Assembly: GCA_036924085.1 (NCBI GenBank)
Contig: JAVGWX010000019.1
Coordinates: forward strand, 9,070,361-9,134,360
Length of the DNA stretch: 64,000 nucleotides
Reading direction: 5' to 3'
Source of the DNA: Ariolimax columbianus
Taxonomy: Eukaryota > Mollusca > Gastropoda > Stylommatophora > Arionidae
A model generated the notes under the pieces. That model did not search any database and had not been told where the DNA came from. It was given only the letters and a program-made list of their open reading frames with translations. Positions 22,535 through 32,839 of the stretch are shown here, piece by piece. The translations under genes and the position numbers were made by a program. The number at the start of each line of letters is the position of its first letter. Position 1 is the first letter of the stretch.

Positions 22535-22615
22535 AGCGCATACCTTTGTTGGAGACGTATACCTTTGTTGCAGACGTATACCTTTGTTGAAGACGTATAC
22601 CTCAACCTGAGCCGA
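22535..22615. repeat. Short ~20-bp tandem repeat, 4 copies
   Basis: Four copies of a GACGTATACCTTTGTTG motif. Confidence 0.8.
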
Positions 22616-22659
22616 CTCCTCACACGAGTGTCCCTGGGGTGACACGGACTGAACTGCCA

Positions 22660-23045
22660 GGACTTGTCTCTATAGTCATGTGCCAGGACTTATCTCTATA
22701 GTCATGTGCCAGGACTTGTCTCTATAGTCATGTGCCAGGACTTATCTCTATAGTCATGTGCCAGGACTTGTCTCTATAGTCATGTGCCAGGACTTATCTC
22801 TATAGTCATGTGCCAGGACTTGTCTCTATAGTCATGTGCCAGGACTTGTCTCTATAGTCATGTGCCAGGACTTGTCTCTATAGTCATGTGCCAGGACTTG
22901 TCTCTTTAGTCATATGCCATGACTTTTCTCTATAGTCATGTGCCAGGACTTATCTCTATAGTCATGTGCCAGGACTTGTCTCTATAGTCATGTGCCAGGA
23001 CTTGTCTCTATAGTCATGTGCCAGGACCTATCTCTATAGTCATAT
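22660..23045. repeat. 26-bp minisatellite, about 14 copies
   Basis: Very uniform 26-bp unit GTGCCAGGACTTGTCTCTAT plus AGTCAT, alternating TTGTCTC and TTATCTC variants. Confidence 0.96.
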
Positions 23046-23980
23046 GAGAACGCAGTCGCAGCACGTCTGAAGCTGGTTATCTTACGCTTCTGAATGACAC
23101 CTATTATTATGATTTCTATTATAACTATATATATATGTATATATTATAGTTTGGAAATCTGTATATGTACTTGTCTGAAGACACCATACCACGTGAGCGG
23201 AACGACTTATCGATCTATAATTTTCATTGAACATTCCACGAACAATTTTTAGATTAGTCTAACTTTTTTTTAAGTTGCTATACCATACCCTTCACAAGAA
23301 TAAGATTATAGGTCGGACAAAAAACTGTTAACTGGCAATTACTGACACAATGAAGTACTACCATGAGCTAACACGATGAGCTAACCTCATAACTGATTTT
23401 AACAACAGTAAAATTCAAAATGTTAAAGTTGCTTCCATCTACTATATGATAATACTTGGCTTTTTGTGCATATACTGCCAAATTGTGTGTATTATAATAA
23501 TAGGTTACTTCCTGGGTACAAAAGCACCTGCATAAACACACACACACAGACACACACAAATATATATATACATACACACCCACACGAAATGGACTTGTCT
23601 ACAAGCATATGTGAAAAATATTGTTTCGACAAATGCGAATCAAGCATGGACTGATTATCAAGAATAACAAAAATATGGACTTATTAACAAGCACTCAACA
23701 AACAAATAATCACAAATAATCAAACACGCAATTTAACTGACACTGAATTTAAAAAAACACAATGTTAGACATGCAACAAGTATACAATACATTTAGTGAT
23801 ACCTCTAAACACACAAATCAGAGCAATAACACTAGGACAACAAAATGATATACTAGACCGATGTCTGTAGTCCACATCAGCCCCCTTTTCACATCCTAAC
23901 CATGAGTCTGCAAGTCCGTGCACTGTCTGATAAAAAGAGTAAAACAGTGGCCATTTTTTTTAAATAAACTACCCACAACA
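23046..23980. other. AT-rich spacer with short CA/TA tracts
   Basis: Small (AT)n near 23125 and (CA)n/(TA)n at 23535-23580. No exon or element recognised. Confidence 0.35.
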
Positions 23981-25075
23981 TGGGGAGGACGACTAACGTC
24001 TGATCAGGCTAAATATATCAGACATGTTAGTCGGGGTCAGGCAAAATATACTGATCAGCCATGTTAGGGTCAGGCAAAATATACTGATCAGACTTGTTAG
24101 TCAGGGTCAGGAAAAATTATACTGATCAGCCATGTTAGGGTCAGGCAAAATATACTGATCAGCCATGTTAGGGTCAGGCAAAATATACTGATCAGACTTG
24201 TTAGTCAGGGTCAGGAAAAATTATACTGATCAGCCATGTTAGGGTCAGGCAAAATATACTGAACAGACTTGTTGGTCTGGGTCAGATAAAATATACTGAT
24301 CAGACATGTTAGGGTCAGGCAAAATATACTGATCAGACTTGTTAGTCAGGGTCAGGAAAAATATACTGATCAGCCATGTTAGGATCAGGCAAAATATACT
24401 GATCAGGCTTGTTGGTCAGGGTCAGGCAAAATATACTGATCAGCCATGTTAGGGTCAGGCAAAATATACTGATAAGACTTGTTAGTCAGGGTCAGGAAAA
24501 ATATACTGATCAGCCATGTTAGGGTCAGGCAAAATATACTGAACAGACTTGTTAGTCAGGGTCAGGCAAAATATACTGAATAGACTTGTTAGTCAGGGTC
24601 AGGCAAAGTATACTGAACAGACTTGTTAGTCAGGGTCAGGCATAATATACTGAACAGACTTGTTAGCCAACTTAGGGCATACTCCTTTCTGGGCATTTAA
24701 CAACAACATCAACAATCGACTTTAGACTGTCAGCTCGGCTGAAAGCTTTGATCTATTCATTTCTGCATGATCAAACACGAAAATTAGTCATACTGGCCAA
24801 GACCATCGTATAGGCTTCCCCGTACTCCTTCCGAGAAACGGGTAACTTTCATGGCGACCTGGCTAACAATGTGAGGGATCGACGTGATAACGTAGTACTA
24901 AGTGACAAGTAGATGAAGCCAAGCGTAGCATAACCGCCTGGAGTACCCTGATCCACCTTCATCAGCACGCTCGGGATGTGAGGAAAGCAACTGCAACCCG
25001 CCAGTTAACGTCCTTTTCAGGTCCCACAAAAGAGAAACCTACTCATTGCGGGCATTCGCAAATAACAACAACCCA
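23981..25075 (+). mobile_element. Dispersed element with internal 37-bp minisatellite, copy A
   Basis: A left terminus (GGGGAGGACGACTAACGTCTG) leads into an array of a ~37-bp unit, AAAATATACTGATCAGACTTG plus TTAGTCAGGGTCAGGC. The array covers about 24000-24670 and alternates with a shorter ~30-bp form lacking TTAGTCA. A ~190-bp right module follows, containing GGCGACCTGGCTAACAAT, GATCGACGTGATAAC, TTCATCAGCACGCTCGG and ACTCATTGCGGGCATTC, with an (AAC)-rich tail. The same modules in the same order occur at 37.4, 44.6 and 60.6 kb. No ORF is seen, so it is non-autonomous. The architecture resembles pearl-type elements of bivalves. Confidence 0.7.
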
Positions 25076-25149
25076 TAACGTGTTGTTTTCTAATTATTTT
25101 GATCCACTAAGAGGATCTATATGCAGTCGTCACTCAGTTTACAGATTAG

Positions 25150-25262
25150 GTTCTTATTTTACCACGATAAAAAACACTGTATATCTTACCGAGGTTTTGA
25201 ACCCGTGTCCCCTTGGCCAGGAGGAGGTAAAGCAAACCACTCGGCCACATACATCTGAATTG
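25150..25262 (-). repeat. tRNA-like SINE, second family
   Basis: The - strand has the A-box-like TGGCCGAGTGGTTT and B-box GGGTTCAAAACC, followed by GGTAAGATATACAGTG. It pairs with the copy at 21560-21665. Confidence 0.6.
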
Positions 25263-25264
25263 TT

Positions 25265-26385
25265 TAATGATACTATTGTGTATATATCGGTTAGCTATAA
25301 GATACTCCATGGCATCTCTATTTGTTCAGAAAGAAAAGCTGTAGAAGATGCTACAACTCTGATATTAAATCATCTGCAGTTCTATTCTGGATATTACATT
25401 ACAACTGTATCACTGTTTTTTTAATTTAGGAGGCAAACTAAAAACGTAGACTTTACACTGCGTGGCGACTGCAGGGACAAGCGACATTTACTCCTCAAAC
25501 TTATAATGCTTAAATTGACATCAGCAATAGGAATAAATGTCATAATGACAGTTTTTGTTAAACACGGAGTATAATGTATAGTTGTTGATGTTGTTGTAAG
25601 CTTCTCCTGCTAAGTTGTGAGGATGTTTAATTTTTGGAGCGGATACAGTGGCCCATATTATATCTCGAGGCGTGTACGAAAAGGGAGAACGAACCTCTAT
25701 CTAGCTGTAGTGCAATGTAAGGCTGATCAGTAAGCTCAAACCTTATGAGTATACAGTGTAAATCCCCCCCCCCCTCGTTGATCAGACTATTGGGACGCAG
25801 CCTGTTTCAAGGGGCACGAACGAAGACGGTATGAGATTTTATGTGTTTTATGTATTCATCTATTACTACATGATGTGTTAGTTCGAATCTGTATCGGCCG
25901 TTGCGTCTGACGAAGGCTTTTTGATCGTAATGTAAGTTTTGCTCTCGATTCTGTTCTGTTGCGAAATCTGAACCTTACTAGTCTGTGTTTGTATACACTT
26001 TATTTTAGTTCAAAGCACCGCCGTAGTCTCGTCTTATTTTGTATTTGATCAGTATATTTGATCAGTATATTTCATCTGATTACTTTTAACTCTCAGTTTA
26101 GCACAAAAAGTGGCGAAGCTGTGTGCGATGTAGCAGTTGTTAAAAATATCGTTGAACAAATGTTAGTAATCAAACTCCGGTCTTCCTGTTGCCAGCCATT
26201 TCAAAAGTTTTGGACATCATGGCAATGTAGATATCACTGACACAGGCATAGTCTCCTGCTCATTTGATGATCGAAACTAGTGTGAACTTGAAAATTGGTT
26301 TCGTTATGAGTTGCCTCAAATTAGTAGCTTAAAAACATTCCATTCGTGTATGTTTCCTTTCTCGTTCCATTTCTCTTTCTTTACG
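25265..26385. other. Spacer
   Basis: AT-rich, with a C10 run near 25770. No convincing exon, array or element. Confidence 0.35.
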
Positions 26386-26670
26386 CACACACGCACGCAC
26401 GCAAGCACGCACGCACACACACACACACACGTACACACGTACACACGTACACACGTACGTACGTACATACATACATACATACATACCGTAACGTAACGTA
26501 TCGTAACGTAACATAACATAACATCCATACGTACAATGCACAGACATACGTACAATGCACACACATACGTACAATGTACACACATACGTACAATATACAC
26601 ACGTACGTACAATACACACGCATGCGTACAATCCACACACATACGTATAATACACACACATTTATACATA
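26386..26670. repeat. Compound CA / CGTACA / ACATAC microsatellite
   Basis: CACGCACG, (CA)n, GTACACAC, TACG and TACGTACAATGCACACACA motifs in succession. Overlapping frames rich in Cys-Val-Tyr are artefacts. Confidence 0.9.
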
Positions 26671-26919
26671 CAATACGTGTTTGTATGTTGCAAAGCTAAG
26701 ATTAGTACCGCTGAAGTTATGAAAAATGTTCCAAATAACAACCAGAGGACTAGCATCCTCAGCATATTAAAAAAATGGTTACATAATCCACTGTTGTCAG
26801 GACGAGGACTTAGTGAATATCTAAAAGGGGAGAGTCTCGCCATAATGAAGCAACATGTCTCTATCAGGAGCAACGAAAAGTGTGTTTAGGGAAGTTGTGA
26901 TCCAAAACGTTGAAGATAC
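26671..26919 (+). other. Unassigned low-repeat segment
   Basis: Between two arrays. The end of a + frame here (to 26889) reads MKNVPNNNQRTSILSILKKW and onwards with ordinary composition. I do not recognise it, and it has no start of its own outside the microsatellite. Confidence 0.25.
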
Positions 26920-29222
26920 AGACCAATAAGTACAAGACACGTAGTAATAACAAGACATATAGTAATAACAAGACATATAATAATAACAAGACACGTAGTA
27001 ATAACAAGACATATAGTAATAACAAGACATATAGTAATAACAAGACACATAGTAAAAACAAGACACGTAGTAATAACAAGACATATATCAATAACAAGAC
27101 ATATAGTAATAACAAGACATATAATAATTAATAGACACGTAGTAATAACAAGACATACAGTAATAACAAGAAATATAGTAATAACAAGACAAGTAGTAAT
27201 AACAAGACACGTAGTAATAACAAGACATATAGTAATAACGAGACATATAGTAATAACAAGACATATAGTAATAACAAGACATATAATAATAACAAGACAC
27301 GTAGTAATAACAAGACATATAGTAATAACAAGATATATAGTATTAACAAGACACATAGTAATAACAAGACACGTAGTAATAACAAGACATATATTAATAA
27401 CAAGACATATAGTAATAACAAGACATAAAGTAATAACAAGACACGTAGTAATAACAAAACACGTAGTAATAACAAGACACGTAGAAATAACAAGACATAT
27501 ATCAATAACAAGACATATAGTAATAACAAGACATATAATAATAACAAGACACGTAGTAATAACAAGACATATAGTAATAACAAGACATATAGTAATAACA
27601 AGACATATAGTAATAACAAGACATAAAGTAATAACAAGACACGTAGTAATAACAAAGCACGTAGTAATAACAAGACATATAGTAACAACAAGACATATAG
27701 TAATAACAAGACACATAGTAATAACAAGACGTGTAGTAATAACAAGACATATAGTAACAACAAGACATATAGTAATAACAAGACGTGTAGTAATAACAAG
27801 ACATATAGTAACAACAAGACATATAGTAATAACAAGACACATAGTAATAACAAGACACATAGTAATAACAAGACGTATAGTAATAACAAGACATATAGTA
27901 ACAACAAGACATATAGTAATAACAAGACACATAGTAATAACAAGACACATAGTAACAACAAGACACATAGTAATAACAAGACGTGTAGTAATAACAAGAC
28001 ATATAGTAAAACAAGACATATAGTAATAACAAGACACATAGTAATAACAAGACACATAGTAATAACAAGACATATAATAATAACAAGACACGTAGTAATA
28101 ACAAGACATATAGTAATAACAAGACACATAGTAATAACAAGACACATAGTAATAACAAGACACATAGTAATAACAAGACACATAGTAATAACAAGACACG
28201 TAGTAATAACAAGACACATAGTAATAACAAGACACATAGTAATAACAAGACACGTAGTAATAACAAGACACATAGTAATAACAAGACACATAGTAATAAC
28301 AAGACACGTAGTAATAACAAGACACATAGTAATAACGAGACATATAGTAATAACAAGACACGTAGTAATAACAAGACACGTAGTAATAACAAGACACATA
28401 GTAATAACAAGACACGTAGTAATAACAAGACACATAGTAATAACGAGACATATAGTAATAGCAAGACATGTAGTAATAACAAGACACGTAGTAATAACAA
28501 GACACATAGTAATAACGAGACATATAGTAATAACAAGACACGTAGTAATATCAAGACACATAGTAATAACGAGACATATAGTAATAACAAGACATGTAGT
28601 AATAACAAGACACGTAGTAATAACAAGACACGTAGTAATAACAAGACACATAGAAATAACAAGACACGTAGTAATAACAAGACACATAGTAATAACGAGA
28701 CATATAGTAATAACAAGACACGTAGTAATAACAAGACACATAGTAATAACAAGACATATAATAATAACAAGACACATAGTAATAACAAGACACATAGTAA
28801 TAACAAGACACATAGTAATAACAAGACACATAGAAATAACAAGACACGTAGTAATAACAAGACACATAGTAATAACGAGACATATAGTAATAACAAGACA
28901 CGTAGTAATAACAAGACACGTAGTAATAACAAGACACATAGTAATAACAAGACACATAGTAATAACGAGACATATAGTAATAACAAGACACGTAGTAATA
29001 ACAAGACACATAGTAATAACGAGACATATAGTAATAACAAGACACGTAGTAATAACAAGACACGTAGTAATAACAAGACACGTAGTAATAACAAGACACA
29101 TAGTAATAACAAGACACGTAGTAATAACAAGACACATAGTAATAACGAGCTATATAGTAATAACAAGACACATAGTAATAACGAGACATATAGTAATAAC
29201 AAGACTCGTAGTAATAACTGGA
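26920..29222. repeat. 18-bp minisatellite, about 128 units
   Basis: 2.3-kb array of an 18-bp unit, GACACRTAGTAATAACAA, with CATAT, CGTGT, CGAG and AGAAATAAC variants. The unit length is a multiple of three, so three - frames of up to 669 codons are open (Tyr-Tyr-Tyr-Val-Ser-Cys, Leu-Val-Ile-Thr and Leu-Leu-Leu repeats). None is a gene. An exact 180-bp higher-order period is visible at 28321, 28501, 28681 and 28861. Confidence 0.97.
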
Positions 29223-29523
29223 CATACAATCAGAATTAGAAGCACGAAGAAGAAGATGATGTATATTAGGAAGAAAAAAAATACAAAAACAGCAATATAT
29301 ATAAGCAAAGGACAATGTTTACAATAATAACAACATATTTTTAAAAAAAAACCTTAATATGCAATTAGAACAATAAATAAAAAGAACAAAATATGCAATA
29401 AGAACAACACATACAATACGAACAATATAGTCAATTAGAACAATAAATTTAATAAGAATAAGACGAAATAGGAGGACCATAAGATAGAATAGGAAGATGA
29501 CAGATACAGAACAGACAAGTCAC
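29223..29523. other. A-rich spacer
   Basis: A-rich low-complexity sequence with no coding signal. Confidence 0.4.
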
Positions 29524-29672
29524 TTACTCGGCTTTCTTGACAGGCAGTATCAGATTGCCCCTGTGCTTGTCGTAAAGGTCAGCTGAGCAAGTAGGAGATG
29601 GAGGTTTTCTACATGTTTGACACACCGAGTCGTACTGCTGAGCATTACTGCACTCCTCCAGAGTAGGTTGAC
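29524..29672 (-). CDS. Possible last exon of the TSP1 gene
   Basis: A 48-codon frame on the - strand ends in TAA at 29524-29526 and contains EECSNAQQYDSVC, C-x2-C, KPPSPTC and DLYDKHRGNLILPVKKAE. With an AG at 29673-29674 it would start in phase 1 and join the phase-1 donor of the Cys-rich exon at 32654. The acceptor lacks a clear pyrimidine tract. A GTAAGT overlapping the stop would be an alternative phase-2 donor. The family is not recognised. The residue pattern looks like real protein, but exon status is uncertain. Confidence 0.35.
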
Positions 29673-29699
29673 CTTGTTAGTTGACACCATATTTTTTAT

Positions 29700-29800
29700 T
29701 AATGATCGATAACACAAGCCAAACACAAGCGGTAACACAAGCCAAACACAAGCGGTAACACAAGCCAAACACAAGCCAAATACAAGCGGTAACACACAGT
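29700..29800. repeat. Short CAAGCGGTAACACAAGCCAAACA repeat region
   Basis: Four or five copies of a ~22-bp motif built from ACACAAGCCAAACACAAG and CGGTA. Confidence 0.7.
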
Positions 29801-30375
29801 CAAGCAGGAGAATTTTGTAAAGTACGTTTAGCTAACTAAACAGGCTAGTACATATCAAAACAGCAACTTTGCCAGACACGGCATATATTTGCAAACAAAA
29901 TAGCGTAAGAATAATCTTGCTTAATAGTTTGATGATTGAAGATTAGCGAATAACAAAACCATAGCTACTGTAGTCCGTCTTTTAATTCATAAAAAAGGTC
30001 CGATTCAATTTTCTACTAAACTGCATGTCAGATAAAATGATGTTTCGCATGCAGTCTTAGAATATCCATGACGTTGTGGAAATATTTTTTTCTCAAAGAA
30101 ATTTGATGTCTTTTGAAAAATGTATTCATGTCTAATTTAAAAGCAGCATCAGTGAATTGGACATAATTTCGATATGTTTACGGTACACAAACGTGTTTGT
30201 TTTAAAAATATATTTGTTGACCTTCAAATAGGCTCAGTAGATGCAAATTCTTGATTTTATCATGCACCAATTAGACACTTTGTCGAATGTGGAAAACAAC
30301 AAATGTCATTCATGCAAAACTGTCTCTAATAGTTATAGTCATATACGTTAGTGTTGTGGTGAGGGGGCCGCATCA
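29801..30375. other. AT-rich spacer
   Basis: No exon, array or recognised element seen. Confidence 0.4.
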
Positions 30376-31117
30376 CAGGACATGACAGATGCCAACATAA
30401 TCACCCTTTACAAAAAAAGGAGAGACGGAGGAGACTGCAACAATTACAGGGGAATATCGCTCCTCAACATCGTAGGCAAAGTGTTTGCTCGCATCATCCT
30501 GAGCAGGCTGCGAAAGCTGGCCTACAGGGTATACCTGGAGTCTCAGTGTGGTTTTCATTAACAGCGGAGTTAAACAAGGTTGTGTCTTGGCTCCGACTCT
30601 ATTCTTTATTTTCTTTGCCATCGTACAAAAAAACGTCTTTGCAATTGCCACAGAGGACATTTTTCTGCATACTAGATCAAATGGGAGAATGTTCAATTTA
30701 ACTAGACTGCGAGCAAAAAGTAAGAGAAGGAAGATTGTCATTCAGGATATGCTCTTCGCAGACGATGTTGTCATGGGAACCCACACGGAAGCCGAATTAC
30801 AGATCCGCATTAAATAGTTGGCAAAAATCTTGTGGCTTGATCATGTGTGCAGAATGGAGGATGGGTAAATACCAAAAGATATTCTATACGGAGAGCTAAC
30901 TACGGACAAACGTAAAATAGGCAGGACCTTCCTCCGCTATAAACATGTTTGCAAGCGTGACCCGAAAAGATTGGATATGAACACCTGCAACTGTGAAGAG
31001 CTTGCCGAAAACCAACCCGGCTGGAGGCATTCTCTGTGTGTTGGTCTGCAGGCAGGGGAAGACAAGATGCATCAAGATGCAGGCTCCAAACGTGTACGGC
31101 AAAAGAAAGGGCAACAA
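30376..31117 (+). pseudogene. LINE reverse transcriptase with internal deletions
   Basis: Pieces of one non-LTR polymerase in order: DANIITLYKKRRDGGDCNNY-RGISLLNIVGKVFARI up to LESQCG (30376-30555); SGVKQGCVLAPTLF and LFADDVVMGTHTEAELQ (30560-30815), the latter holding the FADD catalytic motif; and a tail with WLDHVCRMEDG, PKDILYGELTT and RYKHVCKRDPKRLD (30830-31110). The stretch with the first catalytic Asp (DLTKAFD-like), expected between ESQCG and GVKQG, is deleted with a frame change. The thumb is also missing. The copy is inactive. Confidence 0.8.
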
Positions 31118-31128
31118 CTGATTGTCCC

Positions 31129-31220
31129 TTCTCTAGCGTGAAGTCCATTGTCTCGCGAGACTGACAGCATGCCAACCCCCTCTCTAGCGTGAAGTCCATT
31201 GTCTCGCGAGATTGACAGAA
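31129..31220. repeat. Short direct duplication
   Basis: A ~46-bp segment, CCCTCTCTAGCGTGAAGTCC followed by ATTGTCTCGCGAGA, is present about twice in tandem. Confidence 0.75.
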
Positions 31221-31506
31221 TGTAATCAATACATATTCATAATTTGAGGTGTGGTTATTGTGACATAGTTGCTTTTCAAAACCTACATTGATATCAATTT
31301 CAAAATGAGTTTAAAGTGTACATTTATAACAATCAGAAGGTTACCATTTTACTATAACAGTTCTTCAGCAGGGAATCTAAGATGGGTCATTTAAAATGCG
31401 ATATTCATGACCCAGAGAAACGAACGCAATTGGCGTTTGGTCTGGATAGATCATTCTTTGACCATTGGATTGAATAAGACTCAGTGCACTCATATCACGC
31501 AAGGGT

Positions 31507-31930
31507 TAAGTGGCACGGCTCACGACCCGAAGGTGCTGGGTTCGATCCCCATCCCAAGGTTGCCCTCAAATCGCTTAGATCATTATTCTTGTGGGATTTT
31601 GTGCTGTTATAACTGACCGGTTCGCCATCCACAGAGCTATAAAGAAGCAAGGATACTCATCAAACAGTTCATGAGGGGACGGCGTGGCCTATTGGTTAAG
31701 TGGCACGGCTCACAAGCCGAAGGTGCTGGGTTCGATCCCCATCACAGCACCGGCCGTTACCCCGGGGAAGCAAACCCTTAGAAAATGCAGGAGGAAGCAG
31801 ACCCTTACATAAAATGCGTGCTGAAGTCGGATGCACTGGGCCGACAGGCGCAAAATAAAAACCACAGTGCAACGCACACCACCTTGGGGAATAGAGAAAT
31901 AAAGCGAACGCAAAAACAAACAAAAAACAA
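31507..31930 (+). mobile_element. tRNA-derived SINE with a duplicated head and 115-bp module
   Basis: The full SINE (31677-31930) has A-box TGGCCTATTGGTTAAGTGG, B-box GGTTCGATCCC, a body with CACCGGCCGTTACCCCGGGG and GCTGAAGTCGGATGCACTGG, and an A/(AAC)n tail. Just upstream, a second partial head (31507-31550) joins a 115-bp module starting AAGGTTGCCCTCAAATCGC and ending TTCATGAGGGGACGG. The same module precedes the SINE head at 36.9 kb. Predicted Pol III promoter boxes are intact. It is not a functional tRNA. Confidence 0.75.
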
Positions 31931-31954
31931 CAACAACAACAACAAAATATCACG

Positions 31955-32302
31955 CAAGGAAGAAAAAGGAGATTTGACGATTTCGACAGTAATGTCATCA
32001 AACGGGCGATAGTGAAACTGTTGATGGAAAATCAACTTCTTGCAATCCGGAAACTAAAATGAACATTAAAGCTTGTGTGGGTTAAAGTCAAAGGACAAGT
32101 TGCCAAACAGAACAGGACATTTAAAATGTGTGATGTTGAAGTGCTGACACGTGAGTACCTTTCAAAAATAGACATTCAGTTCTGGAAGTGTGTTGAACAT
32201 GTGCTCCGGGAAGAAGTACAGTACTGGCAACGAGATGTATTACAATTTGTTCAGCCAGTAACAATTGCCAACCTCTTTGAAACGACAGATTCGGATGATT
32301 AA
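31955..32302 (+). pseudogene. DDE transposase, internally deleted (N- and C-terminal ends joined)
   Basis: The + strand reads RFDDFDSNVIKRAI-VKLLMENQLLAIRKL, resembling the N-terminal DNA-binding start (FDDF....I.R.I) of a Tc1/IS630-like transposase found in invertebrates. After a frame change it reads VWVKVKGQVAKQNRTFKM, DVEVLTREYL, FWKCVEHVLREE and ends in an acidic tail (TTDSDD), typical of the C-terminus of the same proteins. The catalytic DDE core is absent. I recognise the pattern but cannot name the family with certainty. Confidence 0.5.
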
Positions 32303-32653
32303 TATCATATTTTGTGGACATACGGATTAGCAGACTTGAACGAATTAGAGTATGTTTATCAAAACAATTAGGTGTACATACAAAAGCAACAAATACATTG
32401 CAATATTCTAATGCGTTACACAACATAAAATTATCTGCGCAGTTGATACAACCTTGTGGGTCTAAGGGTAACCGAAGGGCATTTGGATCAGGCATGCAGT
32501 TTCGAAGAGAATTCCTTTGAAACCTTGTAGATTCTGGTAATAACAAACAGAAATCGGGTCACAATCGTCAGCAAAAGCAGCGCAATCGGACAAGAAATCA
32601 GATTACAAACAGTCTGCTACAGACAGATGTTCAAAACTGCTAGACATACATAC

Positions 32654-32740
32654 CTTGACAGCATGCCACGTAGTTTGTACATCCTCGCTTGCACGATGGA
32701 TACCTGCCATCCGGCCGTCCATTACATGTATCAGTACACT
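32654..32740 (-). CDS. Chitin-binding-like Cys-rich exon of the TSP1 gene
   Basis: An 87-bp exon with AG before 32740 (GTTAACAG) and a GTATGT donor after 32654, both phase 1, so it fits the series of TSP1 exons upstream. It encodes C-T-D-T-C, NGRPDGRYPSC, KRGCTNYVACC and Q. The CNG-x-PDG-x-YPSC...GC-x2-Y-x2-C spacing resembles part of a type-2 chitin-binding (peritrophin-like) module, which binds chitin in extracellular matrices and shells. It is shorter than a full domain, so the assignment is tentative. The CC just before the splice site is shared with several TSP1 exons. Confidence 0.55.
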
Positions 32741-32839
32741 CTGTTAACAAGCATCCACACATTGGTACAGTGTACGTCCTTGCTGAGACATTACTTGAGA
32801 CGTAGTGGTTGGTGTGTTGTTTGAGGTGGTTGTGTGTAT

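Noticed and set aside
26536..26889. 117-aa + frame
   Set aside because: Its first half is microsatellite; the second half looks protein-like but lacks a start or splice evidence.
26886..29315. Four long - strand frames of 254-669 aa (Tyr-Tyr-Tyr-x-Ser-Cys, Leu-Val-Ile-Thr, Leu-Leu-Leu)
   Set aside because: 18-bp minisatellite; three frames open simultaneously, no start context and no non-repeat sequence.
31677..31760. Functional tRNA gene
   Set aside because: Good A and B boxes but no convincing cloverleaf; multiple dispersed copies, a body and an A-rich tail mark it as a SINE. The same applies at 25150, 36900, 46566, 50350 and 59940.
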